Source of the DNA: Pirellulaceae bacterium
Lineage (GTDB): Bacteria; Planctomycetota; Planctomycetia; Pirellulales; Pirellulaceae
DNA length: 64,000 bases
Direction: 5' to 3'
Assembly (NCBI GenBank): GCA_022448315.1
Contig: JAKVCA010000019.1
Location: forward strand, 62,001-126,000
Positions 1 through 9,056 of the stretch are shown piece after piece. A program made the translations under genes and the position numbers. Position 1 is the stretch's first letter; the number at the start of each line of letters is the position of its first letter. Below the pieces are notes generated by a model. It did not search any database and had not been told where the DNA came from. It was given only the letters and a program-made list of their open reading frames with translations.

Positions 1-337
1 TCAGAGCGAGAACCGGCCATGGATCGAGCTGAGGATTGGATGCCAAGGAAGGGGAGGGCACCGGACCGTCCGAAGTCTGGCGTCACCCTCGAAGAGATGG
101 CACGCGTGGAGCGACGCGATGCCAAAGTGCATCCTAAAATCTCTCCACACAGGCGACAACCATGGGCCAATCGGTTTCTTCAGATTTATCAAAGGTCGGA
201 CACTCTTAGATCGTCGTCCGCCGCATCTCAGAAGGTTTCGATCAGGTTTCTCTCAAAGATGCTCATCGATAAAGACTCATTGTTGAATTCGCGTCGCTGA
301 ATTCGCAGGATCGAGACTGAAGGGCGAACGCAGCAAA
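1..337. other. No gene recognised at left edge
   Basis: Short open frames exist on both strands (for example a 63-codon frame on the minus strand ending at base 1), but none has a recognisable domain, signal peptide or ribosome binding site. The stretch lies downstream of the leftward exported-protein gene, so it may hold that gene's 3' untranslated region. I see no clear terminator hairpin. Confidence 0.4.
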
Positions 338-1786
338 TTACCGCTGCAAGCTCTCCACTGAGTTCCAATCCATTCTTGGACCTCCCATTCCGACTCTGGC
401 GTTGAACACCTTCTGATCGTAAAGATTCAGGGCGTGGATCGCGTGCCCCTTGGGTCCAATTTTCCAGTCGGTTCCACGCTCCCGGTACATCAGGTTACTC
501 AAGTAGGCGGCTGCCTTTACGATTTCAGGTGAAGTTAAGTGCTCTTCCGGAAGGTTGCAGGTCAACCATTCGAGAATGTGCCCGGTCGTTTGCACACGCC
601 GTTGACTATCGGTTCTGGCTTCACGCCTTTCGAACCACTTGGTGCTAAAGCTGCCATCAGGGTTCTGCAATCCAATGGTGTACTTCTGAAAATCTTCGAG
701 GAACCTCTCGGCACGTTTCCACTCACCGTCAAGCGGCTTGCCTTCATCGACGCGATTCTTCACGGCATAGGTCAGGCCCATCAGACGATGGGTTCCGCCA
801 CAGGCGGCACCGACCACGGGCTGTGCAATCTCTTCTTCAATCAACCTGGCGATACTCCATTTCTGCCCATCATTGCTCACCCATTCTGCGTCGGACGGCA
901 GGTAATGACTGAGCCCAATCAACTTGAATGTCAATTCGGTACGGGGTCGACAGGTCGCTTGCTCGTAGGCAATCAGGTCATCCACCGTGAAGCTCTTTCC
1001 CTGAATACGAATTTCGAATTCCGAGGGAACATACGATTGAGCGAGCATTGAGAGAAACTGGCCCGTATGCCCCTGCACTCCGGGGCCGACGTTCACCGCC
1101 AAGTTTCCATTGGATAGACGAAGCAGGCGTTGCCCCCGACAATTGCCGTTCCAGCACAGCCAGCCAATCGCATTGACCTGCTCACGGCCCGCCTGCAGAT
1201 TGGTGTCCACGCCGTAGCCAATCAACGAGTGCATCACCCCCCAGGGGCTGCGTGAATTCACAGCCTCAGGACGCTTGTAGTAGTAGATTAAGGTACGGCG
1301 GATCTGGTCCCGAAGTTCCCCAAGTTCTGCCACATTCATGGGCGTGCCGAGATAATCCAAGAGAGGCTCAGGCTCGACCAACGTGAGGGGCGCGGGTGCC
1401 AGATCGATCGAACTCTCAGTATCTTCGATCGCATTCTCGCTGTTCTCGGATGCCGCAGATTCTTCGCTTGCAGTTTTGCGAGAGGGTTTCAGGGCAATGC
1501 GTGGGCCCATCCCCTTGTCCGTTGCGTTTTTCACCAGCGGCTTGACGGGCGACAGGGGCGTCGCCCTCGGACCGTCGAACGACGTGGCGGGAGCCGTAAG
1601 GTCTGTCAGCGGCGCGATCAGCTTGAGATACTCGGGCTTCTTCTGTTGGAGAATTCGAAGGGCCTGATTCGTTTCATCTTTTGCCCCGTCACCCTTTTTC
1701 AGTATCGTCTTCTGCGAATTTTCCTGTGCAACCGCTGCCGGCTCGGAGAAAAGAGCAAGCATTAAAAGGGTCAGGAGATATCTCAT
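338..1786 (-). CDS. Exported protein, possible alpha/alpha-toroid fold
   Basis: About 482 residues from the chosen ATG at 1786, which begins directly with a signal peptide (MRYLLTLLMLALFSEPAAVAQ) ending in A-x-A-like residues; the open frame runs 46 codons further upstream, but that extension does not look like coding N-terminus. Residues 25-140 are low complexity, rich in Ala, Ser and Pro. The C-terminal two thirds contains a Gly/Cys stretch (AACGGTHRLMGL) and a QNPDGSFSTKWF motif. The latter resembles the QxxDGSW-type repeats of terpene-cyclase/prenyltransferase-like alpha/alpha toroids. That fold assignment is inference and no catalytic residues can be named. It probably acts in the periplasm or at the envelope. 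The next gene upstream on the same strand is a HEAT-repeat lipoprotein about 300 bases away. Confidence 0.75.
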   Translation of the reverse strand: MRYLLTLLMLALFSEPAAVAQENSQKTILKKGDGAKDETNQALRILQQKKPEYLKLIAPLTDLTAPATSFDGPRATPLSPVKPLVKNATDKGMGPRIALKPSRKTASEESAASENSENAIEDTESSIDLAPAPLTLVEPEPLLDYLGTPMNVAELGELRDQIRRTLIYYYKRPEAVNSRSPWGVMHSLIGYGVDTNLQAGREQVNAIGWLCWNGNCRGQRLLRLSNGNLAVNVGPGVQGHTGQFLSMLAQSYVPSEFEIRIQGKSFTVDDLIAYEQATCRPRTELTFKLIGLSHYLPSDAEWVSNDGQKWSIARLIEEEIAQPVVGAACGGTHRLMGLTYAVKNRVDEGKPLDGEWKRAERFLEDFQKYTIGLQNPDGSFSTKWFERREARTDSQRRVQTTGHILEWLTCNLPEEHLTSPEIVKAAAYLSNLMYRERGTDWKIGPKGHAIHALNLYDQKVFNARVGMGGPRMDWNSVESLQR

Positions 1787-2085
1787 GGCAGGTCGTCCGA
1801 GGCGAGCGGTAATCATCGGTTTGAGCACAACGGTCTTTGTTGTATCGGCCTGAGACCCCAACCAATTAAAGGACATACCATGAAAATCCGAGGACTGATG
1901 CGGAGGTGGAATCGCGTCAACCAATTAGTCAAACAATTAGTCAAACCTTGCCGATAAAATAAAATCGTTCTGAGGGTTTTGTAGTGTCGCGCCGCCATGC
2001 TTAATCCCAAACTTGACCAATTTTGGGCCTATTTGGAAGTTTTTCTGAGATCGTTCGGACTGACGTTCTTAGGGCCGAAAAGACG

Positions 2086-2778
2086 CTATCGAAGCATTCG
2101 GCTTAACTGCTCGGCAAAACTGGGTGGGTCGCGGTCAACCTGGATTTCACCCTGCACGTACGTTCTCCATCGTTCCGCATCACCTTCAAAGTTTTCTCCG
2201 GTAATCTGTTTCAAGGACTCCATCGCTCTGAACTGTAAAGCGGGTGACCGATCGCCCAAAGCAAGCGTCAATGCTCTAGCGGCCGAAGGATCAGGGATGT
2301 TTCCCAACGCACGCGCCGCTGCGAGACGGACATTATTTTCGGTATCTCGATTAACGACCCCCTCAAGTCTCCCAATCGAATCGGTGTTTGCCTGTAGCCC
2401 CAGCGATTCACATACGGCAATTCTTACTTCGGGTTCGGGATCTTCCAAAGCAGCATGAAGCGCAGATAGAGCGACGGGACTTTTGGCCACTCCCAAGGCT
2501 CGTGCCGCCTCAACTTTCGCCAAAGCAAGATCTTCTTCGCCAAGAATCTGAGACAGTGCAGCTACGGCTTCAGTGGCCGCACTCAAATTTTGCGACTGAG
2601 TCTGCTTAGCGAGTTCACGGATATTTGTGCGCTTGGTGTAAAGCGTCATCGCGTACTGGTCTTCTTTTTCCCAACGCTCGACGACCCAGGGGTTCATATG
2701 CCCAAACCGATGCAAGGGGCCTTCGGCGCAGCCAGAGAAGACAGCACTGATCAAAAACAAGGCTAGATAACGCTTCAT
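2086..2778 (-). CDS. HEAT-repeat lipoprotein
   Basis: About 230 residues. I chose the ATG at 2778 rather than the upstream GTG at 2793 because it gives a compact lipoprotein signal: MKRYLALFLISAVFSGC, with Cys17 as the lipidation site and Ser-Gly before it. After a short segment the protein contains tandem HEAT/PBS-lyase-like helical repeats of about 30 residues (for example AAARALGNIPDPSAARALTL). Such repeats usually scaffold protein-protein contacts. It is probably an envelope-anchored protein facing the periplasm; no enzymatic role is visible. It lies between the exported toroid-like protein and the lpxA-linked oxidoreductase, all leftward, but 222 bases separate it from the oxidoreductase, so a shared transcript is uncertain. 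Confidence 0.8.
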   Translation of the reverse strand: MKRYLALFLISAVFSGCAEGPLHRFGHMNPWVVERWEKEDQYAMTLYTKRTNIRELAKQTQSQNLSAATEAVAALSQILGEEDLALAKVEAARALGVAKSPVALSALHAALEDPEPEVRIAVCESLGLQANTDSIGRLEGVVNRDTENNVRLAAARALGNIPDPSAARALTLALGDRSPALQFRAMESLKQITGENFEGDAERWRTYVQGEIQVDRDPPSFAEQLSRMLR

Positions 2779-3000
2779 GAGTTTCCAAATCACGTCAAAG
2801 ACCGATCGGTTGTGGAGATGATCGTTCCACGAAGAACCTGATCAACTCATCGAAATTCGCCCGCTTTCGCGATGGCGAGAACGGTATCAAATGGGGTCTT
2901 GCTCGCCAACAGCAATTGATTCAGGGATCCCTTAGAGGGTTGATCGCGAAATCTGCCATTGCGGTGAGCAATATCAGACCTCGCGGATCACGAGGGAGAG

Positions 3001-4125
3001 CTACCCCGCCTTGCGAGCCTGAGCCACCCATGGCATCTGTGCCTCTTCGGGATGGAACTCACCTGACTTCAAAAGACGTGGGAAAGGCATGGCCAATGGA
3101 CCGGAAACAGGGAGCGACTCCCCATACCAATGATGACCTTGTATCTCGTCCATCACGGCATGAGCGACTTCAAGGGCGCGACTTCCCTGCCGGCCGCAGA
3201 CTCTAGGAACCCGGTTTGCGACAATGGATTCTGCGAAGTCCTTGTGCTCTTCCAGAATTGCATTTTGCTCTGGGGCCGTTTGCTCATACTTGGGCAGCCA
3301 CTCTGTAAACAGCGTCTCGCGAACCTGTTGCTGACTTTCGGCAGGCATGGACAGGAAATCGACCGCGCGGCTCAACATCGCATCTCCCGGAGCAATGCTT
3401 TGAACCTGACGAGTCGTGAGATCAGCTTGGGCGAATGATCGGTCGGAGAATACCTGAATCGTTCTTTGCCTAGAAAAGCTGCATCGTGATGCAACCAATT
3501 GGGCAACCGCCCCATCTTCGAATTCGAGGCGAGCTTGGGCAATATCTTCATGCTCTCCCATGATTGAAATCCCAACCGCGTCGACCTGTTTGACGTCCGA
3601 TTCCACCAGACTCAGGATCAGATCAAGGTCATGGATCATCAAGTCCAGAACGACACCAACATCGGTGGAGCGGAATGTATATTCACTCATGCGGCGAGTT
3701 TCGATGAACTTGGCGTGACTGACCTTCTCTTTCAGCTTCTCAAATGCCGGGTTGAACCTTTCCACATGTCCAACCTGCAAAACAGCTCCGGAACGATCGG
3801 CCAACTCGACCAGTTCTTTTGCCTCATCTGTGGTGACCGTGATCGGCTTCTCAACAAGGACGTGCGTTCCCTGCTCCAGCAAAGATTGACAAATCGGGTA
3901 ATGAAGCCCGGTCGGGGCAGCGACGATCGCCGCCTCAAAAGTTTCGGGAACCTGGTCGATCGATTCAAAGCCCTGAATTCCCAGCTCCGCTTGAAATTGA
4001 TTTCGCGCTTCACTGGAGGGATCAACCACTCCAACAACATCGAAGATATCCAAGCTGTTTGCCAGTCGGGTATGGATTCGTCCCAAATGCCCGGCACCCA
4101 CAACAATCGTTTTGATACGGCTCAC
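3001..4125 (-). CDS. Gfo/Idh/MocA-family NAD(P)-dependent oxidoreductase
   Basis: 374 residues, the usual length for the family. The N-terminus has a Rossmann fingerprint (VVGAGHLGRIH, residues 8-18), followed by the conserved EKP motif at residues 92-94, whose lysine is the usual catalytic residue, and a C-terminal alpha/beta sheet domain. Its start overlaps the lpxA stop by four bases, so the two are probably translationally coupled. That context suggests a role in nucleotide-sugar modification for lipid A. GnnA, which oxidises UDP-GlcNAc at C3 in Acidithiobacillus, belongs to this family and is also encoded beside lpxA, but the partner aminotransferase GnnB is not nearby. Family assignment is firm; the substrate is inference. 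Confidence 0.88.
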   Translation of the reverse strand: MSRIKTIVVGAGHLGRIHTRLANSLDIFDVVGVVDPSSEARNQFQAELGIQGFESIDQVPETFEAAIVAAPTGLHYPICQSLLEQGTHVLVEKPITVTTDEAKELVELADRSGAVLQVGHVERFNPAFEKLKEKVSHAKFIETRRMSEYTFRSTDVGVVLDLMIHDLDLILSLVESDVKQVDAVGISIMGEHEDIAQARLEFEDGAVAQLVASRCSFSRQRTIQVFSDRSFAQADLTTRQVQSIAPGDAMLSRAVDFLSMPAESQQQVRETLFTEWLPKYEQTAPEQNAILEEHKDFAESIVANRVPRVCGRQGSRALEVAHAVMDEIQGHHWYGESLPVSGPLAMPFPRLLKSGEFHPEEAQMPWVAQARKAG

Positions 4126-4928
4126 GCTGCCTTCCTCCGATCCCGACCTCGACCGTGACGTCCTTCAGTCTGATTTGAGATGAACGTCATCAGATGTTGC
4201 ACCTCAGGGAGCAACTTGCCGTTGCTTTTCATGATTTCCATCGCATTCTCCACCCCAACTCTTGACCGGTAAAGCAGGCGATGGGCTTCAGACAAAGCCC
4301 GGATTGCCTCAGCTGGAAACTTGTTTCGTTTCAGGGCCACGACATTCACACAGCGAGGGCGAGTTGGGCTACCCTCGACCAACATGTAGGGTGGAACGTC
4401 ATGGAGAACCCGGCTCAGACCACCCACGAAGCTGTAACTGCCAAGCGAAGTGTAATGATGCACTCCCACTCCGCCGCTGATGGTCACGGAGTCCGCAACG
4501 TGGACGTGACCTCCAAGCATGGATCCATTGGCCATGACCAATTGGTCACCGATCTTGCAATCATGGGCAATATGAACGCAAGCCATCAGAAAACACCGAT
4601 CACCCAGCTTGGTGATCCCATCTTCTTTTTCGCTCGCCCGGTTGATCGTGACGCACTCGCGGATCGTATTGTGATTGCCGATCAAGACACACGTTCGACT
4701 GCCGCCATAACTGATGTCCTGAGGTTCACCGCCGATCACAGACCCCGGATGAACATGGTTGTCGTGCCCCATAATGACACGACCTTTGATCACCACGTTG
4801 CTCTCGAGTTTTGTATCATCGCCAATCTTTACGTCCGGCCCGATGTGACAGAACGGACCGATCTCGACATTGTTCCCGAGTTCCGCTCGAGGGTCGACGC
4901 AAGCGAGGTTTGATATTCTTGTAGCCAT
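4122..4928 (-). CDS. lpxA: Acyl-ACP--UDP-N-acetylglucosamine O-acyltransferase
   Basis: First enzyme of lipid A synthesis, which transfers an acyl chain from ACP to the 3-position of UDP-GlcNAc in the cytoplasm. The 268-residue frame from the ATG at 4928 is the normal length. Left-handed beta-helix hexapeptide repeats run through the first two thirds (NVEIGPFCHIGPDVKIG and similar). The invariant catalytic histidine lies in the VHIAHDCKIG segment. The C-terminal part is the helical acyl-ACP-binding domain, ending in a basic tail. The frame extends 17 codons further upstream, but the repeats begin right after the chosen start. It is preceded by lpxC and overlaps the downstream oxidoreductase by four bases. 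Confidence 0.95.
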   Translation of the reverse strand: MATRISNLACVDPRAELGNNVEIGPFCHIGPDVKIGDDTKLESNVVIKGRVIMGHDNHVHPGSVIGGEPQDISYGGSRTCVLIGNHNTIRECVTINRASEKEDGITKLGDRCFLMACVHIAHDCKIGDQLVMANGSMLGGHVHVADSVTISGGVGVHHYTSLGSYSFVGGLSRVLHDVPPYMLVEGSPTRPRCVNVVALKRNKFPAEAIRALSEAHRLLYRSRVGVENAMEIMKSNGKLLPEVQHLMTFISNQTEGRHGRGRDRRKAA

Positions 4929-5122
4929 AAGGGTTGGTACCGGTTGCATCCTTGACCGGGGTGACCTGTGGTTAACCACAAGATCCCAACGGGTAAAAAA
5001 TTTAAATGAGCGGTGTGCCAGTTCGATCCTTCGACTGAGTCACCGCATTTCACCGACAATGCAAAAAAAAGTCCATAGCAATTCTTGCCAGATCGCATCG
5101 CCGCCATGATTCCTTGACCGGA

Positions 5123-6007
5123 TCAAGCGGACTTCCTCAAGTCATCCTCCAGTTTTGCTTGATGCAGTAGGCAACGCACCATCTCCGCATTCAGGCGGTG
5201 TCCGCTGCGACAAGCCACGATTCTCGCGTCCAAATCGTACCCTGCGAGTGCAAGATCCCCGATCACGTCGAGAGTTTTGTGACGCACACACTCGTCTTCG
5301 TAGCGGAGTGTATTGTTGATCGGACCTTCAGCCCCAAAGACCAGTAAATCCTGGTAAGTCACTTTCTGACCAAGGCCCTGATCTCGTAACCACTGAGCCT
5401 CCTGTTCCAGCAAAAACGTCCGGGCATTCGCCAATTGGTTCGCGAACGTATCCCTTCCCGTTTCAATCCCGAAACACTGACGCCCGATGGCCGGACAATT
5501 GGTGTAGTCAAGTTGATATTCGACGTAGTATTCACCGTGGTGGGAGGGCGTGGCTTCAATCCAGCTGGTCTCGTCACCCACACGAATGGGCTCGGTCACA
5601 ACAAGTCGGGCCCGAGATCGAGCTTGATTGACCCTTGAAACGCTTCGCAACGCATCGACAAATGCCTGGCTGGACCCATCCATCCCCGGCATTTCTGCAC
5701 GGTCGACCCAAACCTCACAGTTGTCGACCTCCTCGCTCGCCAACGCCGCCATGATGTGCTCCACCATTTCGACAGAAGCCGTCCCTGAAGCCAGAGCGGT
5801 TCTGAGGGGCAGATCGATTCGATTGCCGACGCAGGCGGGTATCCGAGGCTGATCCGGAAGGTCGGCTCGAACAAATGTGATGCCAGCATCGATTGCTGCC
5901 GGTCGAAACTCGATGCGGACATCCAATCCGCTCCAGTAACCAAAACCGGAAACAGAAACAGGATTGGACAGCGTGTGCTGTATTCGAAGAGGTCTGATCA
6001 AGGTCAT
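5123..6007 (-). CDS. lpxC: UDP-3-O-acyl-N-acetylglucosamine deacetylase
   Basis: Zinc-dependent committed step of lipid A synthesis, 294 residues. Catalytic residues align with the E. coli enzyme: Glu83-His84 (E78, H79), His243 and Asp247 in RHKTLDVIGD (H238, D242), and His270 in SGHRLN (H265). The substrate-binding region ARTFLLEQEA is present. The N-terminal motif that reads GxGLHSG in proteobacteria here reads SGFGYWSGLD, with Trp in place of His. The protein is the single-domain form and is not fused to FabZ. It sits between ompH and lpxA on the same strand, with about 60 bases on the ompH side and about 190 on the lpxA side. Confidence 0.94.
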   Translation of the reverse strand: MTLIRPLRIQHTLSNPVSVSGFGYWSGLDVRIEFRPAAIDAGITFVRADLPDQPRIPACVGNRIDLPLRTALASGTASVEMVEHIMAALASEEVDNCEVWVDRAEMPGMDGSSQAFVDALRSVSRVNQARSRARLVVTEPIRVGDETSWIEATPSHHGEYYVEYQLDYTNCPAIGRQCFGIETGRDTFANQLANARTFLLEQEAQWLRDQGLGQKVTYQDLLVFGAEGPINNTLRYEDECVRHKTLDVIGDLALAGYDLDARIVACRSGHRLNAEMVRCLLHQAKLEDDLRKSA

Positions 6008-6066
6008 TTGCTTTCAATTCGGTGACACAACAGGATCCACGAGAGCGGAGATTTCAAAGAGCAGCC

Positions 6067-6672
6067 CTAGCGATTGATCCGCGGAGCGGAGCCAATCTGG
6101 GTCCCATTGATCGTTGCGATAACCTGATCCGTAATGTCCCGACCTACCTGAAAGACAATTTCCCGGTTGACTCCCTCTATGACCGATTTTCTATCGGCGG
6201 CATCGATCGGTGCGCTATTGAACCGAAGAACCAGTCCAATTCCATTCCGATCCGCATAGTTGGCAATTTGTTGAGTCACTTCAACGTAGGTGTCGAAGTA
6301 AAGCCGTGCCTCTTTTTCCGAAATATCTCGCCCCTTCTGACTCTGCGTCACCTGCAACTCAGCAAGCTTCTTGCTGATCTCAGTCTCTTTCGCCTTGAAG
6401 TCGGGGTCGTTGGGATTGGCCTGCTTGAGCAATTCTGCTTCGGCCGCAAGCTTGTTCTGTTCCGTTCGCATCATCGTCTGGAACATCTCGGCGTCTTTTT
6501 TCATCTGCTCAAGACTGGCATTGAATCGCGTATGAGCTTTGAAGACTTTTGCGACATCGACCAGGGCGATGCGTTGCCCCGCCTCAACTGGACCGTTATT
6601 GGCAGCGATTGCGGTCGACGAGGACGATGAAACAAGAATGATTGAGCAGATGACAGCTCGAAGGGACTTCAT
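6067..6672 (-). CDS. OmpH/Skp-family periplasmic chaperone
   Basis: About 201 residues from the ATG at 6672, which opens a classical signal peptide (MKSLRAVICSIILVSSSSSTAIA). The mature protein starts with the family's beta-strand IALVDVAKVF. A long charged coiled coil follows (residues about 60-140, rich in Lys, Glu and Gln), then a C-terminal strand region. This is the layout of Skp/OmpH, which holds unfolded outer-membrane proteins in the periplasm. It leads the leftward lipid A gene set and is divergent from the BamA-like pair, the machine it would be expected to feed. The longer upstream frame (to 6732) lacks a better start. Confidence 0.88.
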   Translation of the reverse strand: MKSLRAVICSIILVSSSSSTAIAANNGPVEAGQRIALVDVAKVFKAHTRFNASLEQMKKDAEMFQTMMRTEQNKLAAEAELLKQANPNDPDFKAKETEISKKLAELQVTQSQKGRDISEKEARLYFDTYVEVTQQIANYADRNGIGLVLRFNSAPIDAADRKSVIEGVNREIVFQVGRDITDQVIATINGTQIGSAPRINR

Positions 6673-7394
6673 CACAATATGCACTCCTTGCAGGTATTTC
6701 CCATTTCGACATGGGCCCCCTGAAGTCAACAAGCAGGGGTTATCAGGACGTTCATTCCGTCGAACGTCGGGTGATCACGATCGGCGAATCCGGACCGGAT
6801 CGAGTGGCCACATTGTGTCGGGATCTTGCCATCACGTAAAGGTCATTCTGGCCACAGGGAAAGCAGAAACGCTAGCAGTCTCGCCAAGGATTCCGAAGCC
6901 GCTGTCTCCATAGAGAGCCGTTCCAAACTTTGCAAATCCCAAAACCACTTCAGCCATACTTCGGCAAACGACCGCCCCACTCATCACTCGACGGAACGCT
7001 CGATGGAAATGTACAGCCTTGTCTCTGTCGGCGACTGCCGAAACAGTCTCCGAGCAGCACCCGCAGAGGTGAAATCTCAACACACGGACTCACTCCGCTG
7101 AGACGCCTTATCGTCTGCAATCCGGACAATCTTTTAAAAGAACCTATCCGGGAATCAAATTCGCCTTGTTTTGATATCGCTCTTCAGGTAATTACCTCTC
7201 TCCGAGAAGTACCCACACCAATTTTTGGCGTGGGCCTCTTCGGCATGCTGAATCGTCGTTGTTTTTAATCGCGTCTCAATACCGGGTCGTTGCAGCAACG
7301 ACCTTGCAAGCAAGACCAATACTGGCCACATACGGCGGGGCGATCCAATCCCATGCCGAACTCAATTCTATCAAAACCTCACTGGCGAGAATTT
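6673..7394. other. Divergent intergenic region between ompH and bamA-like gene
   Basis: About 720 bases without a convincing gene, which must hold the promoters of the two divergent envelope transcripts. The only clear structure is a hairpin at 7212-7234: arms CCCACACCA and TGGCGTGGG, one mismatch, five-base loop. It has no T-run and lies in the likely leader of the bamA-like gene. I found no promoter pair good enough to annotate. Confidence 0.4.
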
Positions 7395-8912
7395 ATGTCA
7401 GGAACAGCCGCAGTCACGAAGGCAGGCTCGACCAAGGCGATGCGAGGTCGTTTTTTCTACATCAGCCGACGGCGCATTCTTTTCACGGTCTTGCTCCTGG
7501 GTTCGGCTTATGGAAGTGCAGAGGCACAACCGCCGGTGTCACCTCCGCCGGCTCCCGCGTTCCCCGCAATAAATCCGCCAGAGGAAATTGGTTCGTCTCA
7601 AAAAGTGATCCTTGACGTCATCATCACCGGAAACCAACGTGTCACGAAAAACACGATCTTGGCGAAACTGCAGACACGTCCTGACCGAAACTTCTCCCCG
7701 GATCAGCTGCAGGCGGATGTCCAGGCACTGATGCTGATGAAAGAGTTCCGCAATGTCCGGCCTCTTGTGGCCGAACAGGGTGAGGGCGTCATTGTCACGT
7801 TCGAGGTGATGGAGAAGGCGAGAATCACGGCAGTCAACTTCATTGGCAATCGAGCCATTACCAATCGGGCGTTAACCAAGGAAGCCGAAATCAAAGAGGG
7901 CGATCCACTGGATCTTTACGCTGTCCGTCTCGCTGAGAGAAGAATCGAGAGCCTATACAAACGTAAAGGTTTTCCACGAACCGAAGTGACGATCGTGGAA
8001 GGCGACGACACCGCCGATGGCGAGATCACGTTTCTGATCAACGAAGATCAAGTACGAGAGATCTACAACGTCAAGTTCATTGGAAACAAATTTGTTTCTG
8101 GAGCCCGACTCGCTTCCTTTATCAAAAGCAAGCCCGGGCTTTTCGCTCCTTTTTACCGCACACGTTACGCAAGTGACAAATTGGCCAGCGATCGCGACCG
8201 ACTCACGGCTTACTACCGAAACTTTGGATTTTTCAATGCCGTCGTCGATGTAGAGACACGCTACAGTGGCGACCATTCTCAGGTCTATATCACCTTCATC
8301 ATCAACGAAGGTCCGAGATATAAAATTCGAGATGTCGCTGTCGCAGGAAATGAAAAGTACAGTTCGGAAGAACTTTTTTCACTCCTAAAGTTGCAGACCA
8401 ATCAGGATTTCAATGCTTCGGAAATGACTCGCGATGTCAACGCATTGAAAGATCTCTATGGCAGCCAAGGCTACATCAATGCCCAAGTGCAAGCGGATCC
8501 ACTGTTCCTCGATGAGCCAGGAATGATTGATCTTGTCTACAAGATCACTGAGGGGAAACAATATCGGGTTGGAAGAATCAATGTACGGATCGATGGAGAT
8601 TACGGCGTTACGAAACAAAGCGTCGTTCTTTCTCGATTGGACCTTCGGCCAGGAGATATCATCGACGTTCGCAAAATCCGTGACAGTGAACGACGTCTGG
8701 CCGCCTCTGGTTTATTCATGGCGGAACCCGCCATGGGACAGATGCCTCGCATTGAAATCAAACCGCGAGAAAATTCATTTGAAGGTAGCGTCCAATCGGC
8801 CGGTCTCGACTTTCGTGGCCAAAGCCCCGACAACGATGCCCGCAATACAGCGGTCGGTGATCTGTACATTCCCAAGTTATATTCCTCGAAATCCAACTTC
8901 TGGTTTCGGTAG
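7395..8912 (+). CDS. bamA: BamA-like protein, POTRA-domain half only
   Basis: About 505 residues. The start could be the ATG at 7395 or at 7440; the second gives a tighter signal peptide (Arg-rich, then ILFTVLLLGSAYGSAEA). A Pro-rich stretch follows, then five POTRA modules recognisable by their 'V-x-GN' turns (IITGNQRV, NFIGNRAI, KFIGNKFV, AVAGNEKY, NVRIDGDY). After the fifth POTRA the protein ends at 8912, with no beta-barrel. A barrel-only gene follows 144 bases later in the same frame, but two in-frame stops (TAG 8910, TGA 8919) and a separate start lie between them. In the standard BAM complex POTRA and barrel are one polypeptide, so this is a split or recently broken bamA. Confidence 0.85.
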   Translation: MSGTAAVTKAGSTKAMRGRFFYISRRRILFTVLLLGSAYGSAEAQPPVSPPPAPAFPAINPPEEIGSSQKVILDVIITGNQRVTKNTILAKLQTRPDRNFSPDQLQADVQALMLMKEFRNVRPLVAEQGEGVIVTFEVMEKARITAVNFIGNRAITNRALTKEAEIKEGDPLDLYAVRLAERRIESLYKRKGFPRTEVTIVEGDDTADGEITFLINEDQVREIYNVKFIGNKFVSGARLASFIKSKPGLFAPFYRTRYASDKLASDRDRLTAYYRNFGFFNAVVDVETRYSGDHSQVYITFIINEGPRYKIRDVAVAGNEKYSSEELFSLLKLQTNQDFNASEMTRDVNALKDLYGSQGYINAQVQADPLFLDEPGMIDLVYKITEGKQYRVGRINVRIDGDYGVTKQSVVLSRLDLRPGDIIDVRKIRDSERRLAASGLFMAEPAMGQMPRIEIKPRENSFEGSVQSAGLDFRGQSPDNDARNTAVGDLYIPKLYSSKSNFWFR

Positions 8913-9056
8913 TCTCCTTGATCGTTGCTCGTTTTTGCCGCCAAGCCAGAAGATGGATTCATGTGTTTTACATTTCGCCTTCCCACTGACCATTCACGGA
9001 TGAATTTAACGAGTTTCTTCATGAGGAAGATTCGTTGCATAGAAGGATTAAACGAC

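Noticed and set aside
7212-7234. Hairpin in the leader of the bamA-like gene as a terminator or riboswitch
   Set aside because: No T-run follows and no known riboswitch motif is present, so only the bare hairpin is noted in the gap entry.
8913-9056. Simple frameshift joining the two bamA-like genes
   Set aside because: Both genes are already in the same frame, separated by two in-frame stops, and the second has its own Shine-Dalgarno and export signal. A nonsense-mutation history remains possible.
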